Part shown: positions 35,042 to 43,190 of the stretch, piece by piece
How positions within the stretch are numbered: the first letter of the stretch is position 1
Layout of the letters: each line of letters opens with the position of its first letter
From: Thiodiazotropha sp040506975
GTDB taxonomy: Bacteria; Pseudomonadota; Gammaproteobacteria; Chromatiales; Chromatiaceae
Direction: 5' to 3'
DNA length: 64,000 nt
NCBI GenBank assembly: GCA_965211775.1
Contig: OZ242974.1
Span: forward strand, 3,906,001-3,970,000
Notes under the pieces: model-generated
Database searches by the model: none
Told to the model about the DNA's origin: nothing
The model's input: the letters and a program-made list of their open reading frames with translations, nothing else
Program-made: the position numbers and the translations under genes

Positions 35042-37606
35042 TTAAAGGTCACGCCTGAAAACATGGGCACGAGAAGTTGCCAGTTTGTCCCAGCCAGGTC
35101 GATGTTCAAGCTCCGTCTTTTTGATATCGCACAACACGGTGTTGTATGCGAATGCCCCCGCCGGACTAGGCTCATCCAATGTCAGCATGTCCGGATTACC
35201 TGCCCTGTCCACACCGTTTTCATCCAGGTCAATCCACACCCCCTCATGCAGCACAGCCACACCTGGCATGCATCGTTCAGTCGCATAGACCGGCACCACA
35301 ACCTTGCCGCGATCGTTCCAAATCTCGACTGTATCACCGGTTTTGATGCCCAGTTTTTTTGCATCGGAGGCATTCATGGTCACTTCCTGCTCATAGGTCT
35401 CACGCAGCCAACTGCAGTTATTGAAGATAGAATGCGTCCGCCATCGTGGGTGAGGAGAAATAAGATGAAACGGATATTTAGCTGTCTTGGGACTGTTCAA
35501 TGACTCCCACGGCTCGATCCACTTCGGTATGTAGGGTATTTCATAACCGTACATGGTCCGTTTCCAGTCGGTGATCTGCGCCAGCTGTGTGGCGAGAATC
35601 TCAATCTTGCCGGAGGGAGTCTGGAACGGTGTGCCGTTCTCTATTTGATCCCTGAACGCTACGTGTGGTTGGTCGAATGTAAACTTGTAGACGCCTCTCT
35701 GCTTGAACTCTTCCCAGGACATATCCACATGCTGATGATGCATGACCTTTTGTTCCCACCACTCTCTCAGGTAGGCCTCGTCCACATGGTCATTGATATG
35801 GAAATAGTCACGATTCGCCTTTGGATTGAATGCCTGGCCGAAGACATCGCCACCGATTCGATAGGCCAGTTCAGTGAAGACCTGGAAATCGGTCTTCGAC
35901 TCACCCATAGGCTCGATGACTTTCGGGCGGTGAATGTAGTAATGGCCTTTGTACCAAGGCAACGCCACATCGTGCCGTTCGAAGTGGGTTGCAATGGGCA
36001 GTAGAATATCGGCATAGAGGCCGGAAGGCGTTATGGTCGAATCCATGCAAACCACAAGCTCCAGCTTATTGATCGCCTCAATCTCTTTATTGATATTAGT
36101 CAGTTGATTGAACCAATCGGATCCCTGCCAAAAGATACCCTTGATATTGGGTATCTGCCCGTCTGTATTGTCATCCCTCTGCCAAAGGCCTATCTCCTCG
36201 CGTTTTACATTAGGGTAGTTGAGCACACAATGCGCCCAACGGTCCGATTTAATGGACTGAAACCAGATATTGGAATATTGATCATAGGGATAGGCCACAG
36301 CTTCGGCATGCCAGGCCTTGCCGACACCTTCGGCGCAACCGCCTAGATTACCGATATTGCCGGTCATCGCCTGGAGCGCTGCCGCCATACGATTGTACTG
36401 TTCACCGTAGGCGTTTCTGCCTGGTGACCAGGATGCCTTCAGCGCAGCAGGCTTCGTCCTGGCGTACATATCCGCCAATTTGACAATATCCTTCGCCGGC
36501 ACACCGCAGATCTTGGACGCCCACTCCGGTGTCTTTGCCTCACCGTCATATTTGCCCAGGATATAATCTTTGAAATTTTCCTTATCCTTCGCCCATTCCG
36601 GCATGGTCCCCGCATCCATGCCCTGACAGAATTGATCGATGAAGGCTTGATCATGCAGATTATTTGTAAAGATGTAGTGGGCCATGCCCGCCATCATTGC
36701 CGCATCGGTATTCGGGCGGATGGGTATCCACCAGGCATCGTAGGCGGCGGCGGAGTCGGTATACTGCGGATCAACCAACACAAACTTACACCCGCGCTGT
36801 TTTGCCATGCGCATATACATGAAGGTATTGCCGCCGTGGAAGGTATAAGCGGGATTCCAACCCCACATGATCATTAGTTTAGAGTGAGCGAAAGCATCGT
36901 CTTCATTCCCATCCTCGATGGTGCCGAAGGTCATACGCGAACTGAAGGTGGTGCCTTGATAGGAGGGCACCGACCAGGAACTGGTGCGGCAGCCAAACAT
37001 TCCGAGGAAGCGACCCATCAAGCCCTCAATCTGGTCGGACTTGTGTAACACCCCATAAGAAGCGCCGGCATAACTCTGATCCACCAAGGCAGTGGGACCA
37101 TAGGTATTTTTAAGGTGGACCATCTTGTTGGCCACAAAATCAAGGGCCTCATCCCATGAAATGCGCTTGAATTTCCCTTCACCCCGCTCGCCCACACGCA
37201 TCATCGGGTAGAGCAGCCGTTCCGCCGAATAGAGCCGTTGGCGATAGGAACGTCCCCGCAGGCAGGCCCTCAGTTGCGGCTCATCATTATCGTCCTTTCC
37301 GAAATAACCGCCACGCTGATACCGTCCATCGTCAGTCGAAAGGCGCACGATGACATCCTTCCATTTATGTGCGACAAGCATATGGCGCGAACCGCAGTTA
37401 TGCGCGCAACTGGTCACCACCGTCTCGAGTTGATCGTCGGTCGGATAGGGTTCGTAGGCAAACGCCTTGGCCTCTTTTGCGGTCTTCAATTCCACCAAGC
37501 CTCCGGCAGCCAAAGTCGCACTTCCTGCCGCAGCAGACTTCAGAAATGAACGCCTGGAGAGATTCAAGCGCTCATGTAGATTCTTTTTTAGATTATCGAT
37601 ACTCAT
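35042..37606 (-). CDS. Tat-exported DMSO-reductase-family molybdenum enzyme, catalytic subunit
   Basis: This is an 854-residue periplasmic oxidoreductase. A Tat signal (LSRRSFLKSAAAGSATLAAG, residues 16-35) leads into an Fe-S motif with Cys67, Cys71, His75 and Cys115. In DmsA-type enzymes the third ligand is Cys, so His here is unusual. The LRACLRGRS end of the motif and the QRLYSAERLLYPM segment fit the DmsA-like branch. In the Mo-ligand region (CRTSSWSVPS, about 206-215) a Ser (about 212) is the likely ligand. The C-terminal molybdopterin dinucleotide domain follows (HPRWRTHSIF, NDRGKVVVPV). The substrate is unknown: DMSO, an N- or S-oxide, methionine sulfoxide or an inorganic sulfur or selenium oxyanion are all possible. 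GAGGT precedes the ATG. Confidence 0.9.
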   Translation of the reverse strand: MSIDNLKKNLHERLNLSRRSFLKSAAAGSATLAAGGLVELKTAKEAKAFAYEPYPTDDQLETVVTSCAHNCGSRHMLVAHKWKDVIVRLSTDDGRYQRGGYFGKDDNDEPQLRACLRGRSYRQRLYSAERLLYPMMRVGERGEGKFKRISWDEALDFVANKMVHLKNTYGPTALVDQSYAGASYGVLHKSDQIEGLMGRFLGMFGCRTSSWSVPSYQGTTFSSRMTFGTIEDGNEDDAFAHSKLMIMWGWNPAYTFHGGNTFMYMRMAKQRGCKFVLVDPQYTDSAAAYDAWWIPIRPNTDAAMMAGMAHYIFTNNLHDQAFIDQFCQGMDAGTMPEWAKDKENFKDYILGKYDGEAKTPEWASKICGVPAKDIVKLADMYARTKPAALKASWSPGRNAYGEQYNRMAAALQAMTGNIGNLGGCAEGVGKAWHAEAVAYPYDQYSNIWFQSIKSDRWAHCVLNYPNVKREEIGLWQRDDNTDGQIPNIKGIFWQGSDWFNQLTNINKEIEAINKLELVVCMDSTITPSGLYADILLPIATHFERHDVALPWYKGHYYIHRPKVIEPMGESKTDFQVFTELAYRIGGDVFGQAFNPKANRDYFHINDHVDEAYLREWWEQKVMHHQHVDMSWEEFKQRGVYKFTFDQPHVAFRDQIENGTPFQTPSGKIEILATQLAQITDWKRTMYGYEIPYIPKWIEPWESLNSPKTAKYPFHLISPHPRWRTHSIFNNCSWLRETYEQEVTMNASDAKKLGIKTGDTVEIWNDRGKVVVPVYATERCMPGVAVLHEGVWIDLDENGVDRAGNPDMLTLDEPSPAGAFAYNTVLCDIKKTELEHRPGWDKLATSRAHVFRRDL

Positions 37607-37630
37607 CAGTACCTCGTTGTCGGCAATTGA

Positions 37631-38425
37631 CTATTTCGCAGCCTGCTGATTCTTAATGCGGAACCTGGGTTCCGATTCGGTCGGCCTGTCTTTGGCCCAC
37701 TCCGGGGTGGTGCTCGACATACCTTTCCAGGCATGTCGGGGATAGGGATAGGCAATGCGGTACCACTGCCGCCCGCCATGACAGCCATAGCATATGTCCG
37801 GATCCTTTTTGGCCGCGGCCTCGATGGCCTCCGCTTTCAAGAAATTGACCTGATGACGATTGGTGCGGATATTGGCGTGACAGAGCAAACAGTCGTTTTG
37901 AAAGAGCGCTCTCGACTCCGGCCAGGGCTTCGGCAAGCCCATCAATTTATAGGGGTTTTTCCCATGGCACATCAGACAAATCTCGGGATTCACCGACTTA
38001 CGCAGAGTCTTTTCCCGATTCGAATGATCCGGGGGTATCGTTGCTTCTTCCCTTAAGTCGTTTCCCTGATGGCAGGTATTGCATTTCAAGTCCATCAGCT
38101 CCTGGGCCAGGGGCGTCACCAAGTGCCGACGATGGAAGGTATCCTGTTCACCCTCATAGGTCGATAAGGTCTGATACCAGGCCAATACCTCGGAAGCCTT
38201 AACACCGGCAGGTGACTGATAAAGCAGCTTCCTGTTTGTAATCTCTTGATGGCAACTGAGGCACTGCTCATCGTCTGCATTATCAATATAGGGCTTCGTG
38301 TGGATGGGGTGCCAACTAGCTCGGTCATAGTCCTTGACTGTAATATCACGGGCAAAAACCTGACCGATGGTGAGTAACGCCATCGACAGTAGCAACGGAA
38401 TAAGGAGCCTGATACCCAAAGTCAT
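37631..38425 (-). CDS. Pentaheme c-type cytochrome
   Basis: This 264-residue periplasmic protein has a signal peptide (LLIPLLLSMALLTIGQVFA) and five C-x2-CH heme sites: CLSCH, CNTCH, CLMCH, CLLCH and CYGCH. There is no membrane anchor beyond the signal. Additional His residues between sites could be distal heme ligands. The ATG at 38425 follows GAGGGAGATGAA; the longer frame from 38464 lacks such a site. It lies 24 bases before the molybdoenzyme gene and probably carries electrons to it or from it. It does not look like NapC/NirT because no N-terminal helix anchor remains after cleavage. Confidence 0.88.
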   Translation of the reverse strand: MTLGIRLLIPLLLSMALLTIGQVFARDITVKDYDRASWHPIHTKPYIDNADDEQCLSCHQEITNRKLLYQSPAGVKASEVLAWYQTLSTYEGEQDTFHRRHLVTPLAQELMDLKCNTCHQGNDLREEATIPPDHSNREKTLRKSVNPEICLMCHGKNPYKLMGLPKPWPESRALFQNDCLLCHANIRTNRHQVNFLKAEAIEAAAKKDPDICYGCHGGRQWYRIAYPYPRHAWKGMSSTTPEWAKDRPTESEPRFRIKNQQAAK

Positions 38426-38487
38426 TTCATCTCCCTCATCTGAAGCGATCAGATATTCTTTCAATAGGGGAATTTACTTAAGAAGAG

Positions 38488-38507
38488 GGCGCTTCCCTGC
38501 GCCCTTG
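38488..38507 (-). terminator. Hairpin between the repeat-protein and cytochrome genes
   Basis: A perfect 7-bp stem (AGGGCGC, 6-base loop, GCGCCCT) lies 44 bases after the repeat-protein stop and before the cytochrome start, and is followed on the minus strand by CTTCTTAAG. The U content is modest, so it probably attenuates transcription or protects the upstream mRNA. The secreted proteins would then be made in excess over the enzyme. Confidence 0.55.
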
Positions 38508-38550
38508 ACATCCTTGAATTACATCCTATTCACAAAGCGGACAGAGCCGA

Positions 38551-39552
38551 TTAGCGCCAGCCACTCATGCCGGACATGCCGCCCATGCCGGACATTCCTG
38601 ACATACCGCCCATGCCGGACATTCCTGACATACCGCCCATGCCGGACATACCGCTCATGCCACCCATGCCGGACATACCGCTAGCCGGATAGAAAAAGAT
38701 CTGTCCCTGTGGGGTGATCTTGAAATAGCCGGACATGCCGGACATGCCGCCCATGCCGGACATACCGCTCATGCCGCCCATGCCGGACATTCCTGACATA
38801 CCGCCCATGCCACCCATGCCGGACATTCCTGACATACCGCCCATGCCACCCATGCCGGACATTCCTGACATACCGCCCATGCCACCCATACCGGACATTC
38901 CTGACATACCGCCCATGCCACCCATACCGGACATGCCGCCCATACCGCTCATTCCAGACATACCGCTTGGCACCCAGACCCACTGGCCGCCCATGCCTGA
39001 CATCCCGGACATGCCGCCCATACCTGACATGCCGCCCATGCCGGACATACCGCTCATGCCGCCCATGCCGGACATACCGCCCATGCCGGACATACCGCTC
39101 ATGCCGCCCATACCGGACATCCCGCTCATGCCGCCCATGCCGGACATACCGCTCATGCCGCCCATGCCGGACATACCGCTCATGCCACTAGCCGGATAGA
39201 AGAAGATCTGTCCCTGTGGAGTGATCTTGAAATAGCCGGACATGCCGGACATGCCACCCATGCCGCTCATGCCGGACATACCACCCATGCCGCTCATACC
39301 TGACATGCCGCCCATACCTGACATGCCGCCCATGCCCGACATACCGCCCATGCCCGACATACCGCCCATGCCCGACATACCACCCATGCCCGACATACCG
39401 CCCATGCCCGACATGCCGCCCATGCCCGACATACCGTCCATTCCTGACATGCCATACATGCCGGCGGACGCCAATGGGGCAACAGCCAACGCCACAGCCA
39501 TCCCCATAGCTTTAATCACTCCTTTCAAACTTGGCATTCGAATCTTTTTCAT
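38551..39552 (-). CDS. Secreted Gly-Met-Ser tandem-repeat protein
   Basis: This is a 333-residue protein. After a signal peptide (GVIKAMGMAVALAVAPLASA) nearly all of it is built of G-M-S-G-M and G-M-G-G-M units, roughly one Met in every three residues, with Gly and Ser making up most of the rest. The repeats are broken three times: twice by the same 16-residue block (YFKITPQGQIFFYPAS) and once by GGQWVWVPS. It has no Cys, no heme site and almost no charge after the leader. The ATG at 39552 follows GAGGCG; a GTG at 39567 lies just upstream. It is the second gene of the sigma-54-driven operon. No known family was recognised. Possible roles are a methionine sink for oxidants, copper or other soft-metal binding, or a structural matrix. 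Confidence 0.85.
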   Translation of the reverse strand: MKKIRMPSLKGVIKAMGMAVALAVAPLASAGMYGMSGMDGMSGMGGMSGMGGMSGMGGMSGMGGMSGMGGMSGMGGMSGMGGMSGMSGMGGMSGMSGMGGMSGMSGYFKITPQGQIFFYPASGMSGMSGMGGMSGMSGMGGMSGMSGMGGMSGMSGMGGMSGMGGMSGMSGMGGMSGMGGMSGMSGMGGQWVWVPSGMSGMSGMGGMSGMGGMGGMSGMSGMGGMGGMSGMSGMGGMGGMSGMSGMGGMGGMSGMSGMGGMSGMSGMGGMSGMSGYFKITPQGQIFFYPASGMSGMGGMSGMSGMGGMSGMSGMGGMSGMSGMGGMSGMSGWR

Positions 39553-39658
39553 AATTTTTCGCCTCACGTTGTAGTAAATAATTTCTCCCAGACCGGGGCC
39601 GTTTGCCGCCCACCTGCCTGAACCGGCAGATGGCGCTGACCCCCTATTAACACCAACT

Positions 39659-39943
39659 TTACCGATGCCATTTTCGAATATCGTATCGGCCCTTCATGCC
39701 TGGCTGATTGAAAGGCGTGTACCAGTGCCCTTGGTTATCAAGGAAGTAGAGACTCTTTGGATAGGGTTGGCGCACACCACTCAAGGCGGATTGATACCAG
39801 GCCCTGTCATGCTTCACCCATTCGATGACAGGCGCATCAACAGGTCGTTTGGAAGGTTCTACACCGGCAATTGGATAGTCAGCCATCAGCTGTGAAGACA
39901 ACAGCATCGAAGCGCCACAGCCAGCGAGCAGAAACAATCGCAT
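39659..39943 (-). CDS. Small secreted protein, first gene of the sigma-54 operon
   Basis: This is a 94-residue protein with a signal peptide (FLLAGCGASMLLSSQLMA; a lipobox-like LAGC is also possible). The mature part is short, rich in Trp, Tyr and Pro, and contains SLYFLDNQGHWYTPFNQPG near the end, a strand-turn-strand look similar to blocks in its neighbours. The ATG at 39943 has GGAGGG upstream and lies about 57 bases from the -12 end of the sigma-54 promoter. No family was recognised. Confidence 0.7.
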   Translation of the reverse strand: MRLFLLAGCGASMLLSSQLMADYPIAGVEPSKRPVDAPVIEWVKHDRAWYQSALSGVRQPYPKSLYFLDNQGHWYTPFNQPGMKGRYDIRKWHR

Positions 39944-39999
39944 TCCAACACCCTCCTCGATTTATCTTTAGTATCAGTACAGGTTGGCACCACAAATCC

Positions 40000-40016
40000 A
40001 AGCAACAGCTGTGCCA
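40000..40016 (-). promoter_or_regulatory. Sigma-54 (-24/-12) promoter of the molybdoenzyme operon
   Basis: On the minus strand the sequence is TGGCACAGCTGTTGCTT, matching the TGGCAC-N5-TTGC consensus with exact 12-base GG-to-GC spacing. Transcription should begin near 39990 and read the 94-residue gene and everything after it. A sigma-54 activator gene lies at 43187-44557. Confidence 0.82.
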
Positions 40017-40103
40017 CTGTGCTGGTTTGATCTCTTTTCCCTTGTTTTACAATGATTTTTTCACCGGCGCCTATACATACGTGCCGGGCGGGATATCGGA
40101 TAG

Positions 40104-40120
40104 CCTGACGTTCTGTCAGG
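40104..40120. promoter_or_regulatory. Palindromic activator-binding site upstream of the operon
   Basis: CCTGACGTTCTGTCAGG is a 17-bp palindrome, extendable to 8-bp arms at 40102-40122. It lies 88 bases upstream of the -24 element, a usual distance for an enhancer-binding protein. The same 17-bp form recurs at 41251-41267. Confidence 0.65.
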
Positions 40121-40258
40121 CTGATTGAAGTTGATACTTTGCCTGTCTCACGGATGCGGCCGGAAGATTTTAATGAGTGTGGAATTTAAGTCATATTTTT
40201 CATTCAGTTAGAAATAATTTTCAACTGACTACAGTAATGGTTAATGTCATTGCGCTTG

Positions 40259-40275
40259 ACTGACATTTCGTCATA
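40259..40275. promoter_or_regulatory. Possible third, degenerate activator site
   Basis: ACTGACATTTCGTCATA keeps the TGAC ... GTCA core and spacing of the two 17-bp palindromes but has weaker outer bases. It is tentative. Confidence 0.35.
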
Positions 40276-40362
40276 CAAGGTATAACTGATGCTTGCATCC
40301 GTCATATCACAGAGTGGAGGTCAATAGAGACCTCCACCCGCAGACCCGGGCCAAACGCTCAA

Positions 40363-41127
40363 CTAAAAGATACGTATGACACCACCATCCGATATACGAA
40401 TCGCCAGCTGATACTTCAATCGATATGGCTCGGAAACACCGACCACACTGACCAGATAGACTCGATTAATCTTACGAATCCTGCCGACCTGCAGGCCGGA
40501 CTCCCGGGTAGTGTCTATCCATCGTTTTGTGAGTTCATGTACCTCTGACCACCCATCGAGAGGCAGTACGCCGGGATCAAGTTGAAAATAGTCAATACGG
40601 CATTCAGCCATATTAGCCGTTGCATCCACTGTCTTTGACTGGTTTGTGGACGGCAACTCCACGGGATGAAACAGCAGCGCTCCGCTATCATCCCTTTCAA
40701 TATGCCAGTATTCGAAGCCTTTTAAATTTGCCGGTAAGGTCACGGGGCCACGCTCAACATTTTGAGTTGCCGTTTGCGCCGGCGCATCGCCCTCATCACC
40801 TGTATCGCCCGGCCGTAGAATCAGTGTGCCGTCACTGTCCCATTCAACCTGCCATCCGCGCTCCTGCAGCGCATTGCCAAATTGTCTGATCTTCGGTAAT
40901 TCAGCTTCAGGTGACTGATTGTCAGTTGCCGGCTCTTTTACGGGTTGGCGATAGATAACACTGCCATCTGCGGAGATGTACTCTTGCCACCCTTGAAGAA
41001 GCAGCGACTCACGCAGTGACTGAGAGAGGGTAACTCCCTGTTCCGCCAAGCCTGCTGTGGGTATTGACAGTGCAAGCCACAACAGATGAACGCTGATGCA
41101 ACGATATCGACTGTTTATGCTTTTTTT
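40363..41127 (-). CDS. Secreted protein with repeated strand-turn-strand motifs
   Basis: This is about 254 residues from GTG 41127, which has GGAGGAG eight bases ahead; a start at 41244 would run through the promoter and is rejected. A signal peptide (CISVHLLWLALSIPTAGLAE) precedes three related blocks: LLLQGWQEYISADGSVIYRQ, LQERGWQVEWDSDGTLILRP and FEYWHIERDDSGALLFHP, each an aromatic strand, a D-G or S-G turn and a hydrophobic strand. A C-terminal domain of about 90 residues follows. No family was recognised. Its own sigma-54 promoter and activator palindrome tie it to the molybdoenzyme operon. Confidence 0.7.
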   Translation of the reverse strand, partial: KKSINSRYRCISVHLLWLALSIPTAGLAEQGVTLSQSLRESLLLQGWQEYISADGSVIYRQPVKEPATDNQSPEAELPKIRQFGNALQERGWQVEWDSDGTLILRPGDTGDEGDAPAQTATQNVERGPVTLPANLKGFEYWHIERDDSGALLFHPVELPSTNQSKTVDATANMAECRIDYFQLDPGVLPLDGWSEVHELTKRWIDTTRESGLQVGRIRKINRVYLVSVVGVSEPYRLKYQLAIRISDGGVIRIF

Positions 41128-41179
41128 CACTTTCGGGACTCCTCCGATATGTGTAAATCCACTGAATCCCCGATTAATC

Positions 41180-41195
41180 AGCAAAACATGCGCCA
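41180..41195 (-). promoter_or_regulatory. Sigma-54 promoter of the secreted strand-repeat protein
   Basis: On the minus strand the sequence is TGGCGCATGTTTTGCT, a good match to TGGCAC-N5-TTGC with exact GG-to-GC spacing. It lies 53 bases ahead of the GTG at 41127. Confidence 0.72.
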
Positions 41196-41250
41196 AGAAT
41201 GCACTTGCGCGGCACGCATCCGTAAAAAAAGGTCGATTCCTCACTTACAA

Positions 41251-41267
41251 CCTGACAAAATGTCAGG
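41251..41267. promoter_or_regulatory. Palindromic activator-binding site between divergent genes
   Basis: CCTGACAAAATGTCAGG is a perfect 7-bp-arm palindrome 56 bases upstream of the -24 element at 41180-41195 and 67 bases ahead of the kinase start. It shares the CCTGAC-N5-GTCAGG form with 40104-40120. It could serve both the leftward promoter and autoregulation of the kinase-regulator pair. Confidence 0.65.
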
Positions 41268-41333
41268 AAAAATAGCTACTTTTGGCATTAAAATCAAAGC
41301 AGTTGACACTGTAAATCTGAACCTTCATATGTG

Positions 41334-43190
41334 ATGAACTGGATAGCCAACAGCCTGAATCGGAAATTCATCCTTGGCACCACTTCCGGTCTGGCCATCA
41401 GCTCCCTGGTCTTTCTCCTGCTCTATATTTCGCTCTACCAGTCTGAACTGGAGGGAGAACGCGCCCACACAGCCAACCAGGTCAACAATCTGCTGCAGGT
41501 CTCATTGGAAAATGCCATGTTGAAGAGAGACCTGCCCGGTTTGAGCGAAATGGTGAAAAAACTGGGCAAGCAGGAGGGCATCGCATCCGTATTCATCACC
41601 AACCCTGGCGGCGAAATCAGGTTCAGCAGCAGAGTGGGCGACTTTGGTAAACAATTGGCCAATCCCTACCGCGCCACATCCCTTACAACCCTATTCCTCG
41701 AAGACGGCGATGGCCAGGAAATCCTGCGCAGCATCAATCCGGTACACAACAAAGCAGCCTGTAAGGAGTGTCACGGACCTGCAGAGGAAAATCCCATCAA
41801 TGGCATCCTGTACGTGGATTACGATGCCGTGCCGATCAGAAACAGGGTTCGTGACACCACCCTGATGCTGATGGGGGCTGGCGCGCTGATCGTCATTTTG
41901 AACCTGGTTGGAGGCTGGTGGTTCATTCATGCCTACATTCTCAGACCAGTGAACCATCTAACTCATGCAAGTCAAGAGTTGACCAACGGCAATCTAGAAT
42001 CCCGCGTCTCGATGCGGGGTACCGATGAACTCTCGCAGTTGGGCGACACCTTCGATCTAATGGCTGAGAGGTTGCAGGAGAAGCTCCTTGAATTGGAAGA
42101 ACAGAAAGGTTTTTTACAGGCGCTTGTGGACGCCGTTCCCGACGGTATCAGAATCATCGACGATAAGTTCAAAATCGTATTGACTAACAAAGCCTATCGA
42201 GAACAACACAAACTGCCGCAAACGACAGAAGTCGGAAACGACTGCTATACACTCACACATAAAACAACCAAGCCCTGCCCACCTACTCTGATCACATGCC
42301 CGGTTCATGAAATCCAGCAGCACAAAAAGCCGATCAAAGTGGTGCACCAACACCATCGCTCCGATCAATCAACCTTTGAGGTTGAAATTTTCGCGGCGCC
42401 CATGGAAATAAAGCGAGGCAGGCGTGAAACAACCCTGATCGTCGAGTCGATCCGTGATCTTGCGAAGGAGGTTAAATATTCCCAGGAACAGAAACTCTCC
42501 GAATTGGGACGTCTGGCAACCGGCGTAGCCCATGAGATCCATAATCCACTCGCATCAGTCAAATTGGCCCTGGATGCCACGAAAAACACGCTTATTGCCG
42601 ATAATGACTATACGGATGGTGTCATGCAGCATTTCGAACTTATCGATGACGAGATCAACACCTGTATCGAGATCACGGGAAAGTTGCTCAAATTAGGCTC
42701 ACCTCCCCCTGAAAACCTTGAGTTGGTCGATGTCAATAACGCCCTGCATGAGACACTAAGCCTATTACAATGGCAGGCTGACCAGTTGCATATTACCGTT
42801 GAAGAGAGATATGAAATCGATCTGCTTCGTACTTTGGCGTCGGATAGTGAAATCAGAATGGTTGCGCTTAACCTGGCGCAAAATGCGTTTCATGCAATGC
42901 CTGAAGGCGGGATATTGACCGTTTCCAGTTTTTCCGACGGTAAAAAGATTTTGCTGCAGTTTTCCGATACCGGCGCCGGCATCCGCGCCAAAGACCTGCC
43001 ATATATATTCGATCCCTTTTTCAGCCGTCGTGCTGACGATGTTAAAGGGACCGGCCTTGGCCTTTCCATCAGTCTTGCCATCATAGAAAAATATGGTGGA
43101 ACGATAAGAGTTGAGAGTGAATTTTCCGTTGGCAGCGTTTTTACTATTGAACTGCCGGATGCCGAACATGAACTAGAGGTGAAGACATGA
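41334..43190 (+). CDS. Sensor histidine kinase with periplasmic heme-c motif
   Basis: This is about 618 residues from ATG 41334 (GTG 41331 is equally possible). Order: membrane segment (residues 13-34), periplasmic domain (about 35-173) with a C-K-E-C-H covalent heme site (Cys143, Cys146, His147), second membrane segment (about 175-198), HAMP (about 200-252), PAS (about 255-375) with three extra Cys (304, 315, 322), HisKA with His400 (GVAHEIHNPL) and HATPase (SDTGAGI, GTGLGLS). A single heme in the sensor domain suggests redox or gas/ligand sensing. It overlaps the regulator gene by four bases (ATGA), so the two form a two-component pair. Confidence 0.87.
   Translation: MNWIANSLNRKFILGTTSGLAISSLVFLLLYISLYQSELEGERAHTANQVNNLLQVSLENAMLKRDLPGLSEMVKKLGKQEGIASVFITNPGGEIRFSSRVGDFGKQLANPYRATSLTTLFLEDGDGQEILRSINPVHNKAACKECHGPAEENPINGILYVDYDAVPIRNRVRDTTLMLMGAGALIVILNLVGGWWFIHAYILRPVNHLTHASQELTNGNLESRVSMRGTDELSQLGDTFDLMAERLQEKLLELEEQKGFLQALVDAVPDGIRIIDDKFKIVLTNKAYREQHKLPQTTEVGNDCYTLTHKTTKPCPPTLITCPVHEIQQHKKPIKVVHQHHRSDQSTFEVEIFAAPMEIKRGRRETTLIVESIRDLAKEVKYSQEQKLSELGRLATGVAHEIHNPLASVKLALDATKNTLIADNDYTDGVMQHFELIDDEINTCIEITGKLLKLGSPPPENLELVDVNNALHETLSLLQWQADQLHITVEERYEIDLLRTLASDSEIRMVALNLAQNAFHAMPEGGILTVSSFSDGKKILLQFSDTGAGIRAKDLPYIFDPFFSRRADDVKGTGLGLSISLAIIEKYGGTIRVESEFSVGSVFTIELPDAEHELEVKT

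Noticed and set aside
38735..39199. Plus-strand 154-residue frame rich in Met-Pro-Asp-Ile repeats
   Set aside because: It is the antisense shadow of the Gly-Met-Ser protein gene. It has no signal peptide or ribosome site of its own, and the sense frame has both.
38560..39460. Possible CRISPR or minisatellite array
   Set aside because: The repeats are short, codon-phased and without unique spacers of constant length. They encode the secreted repeat protein in frame.
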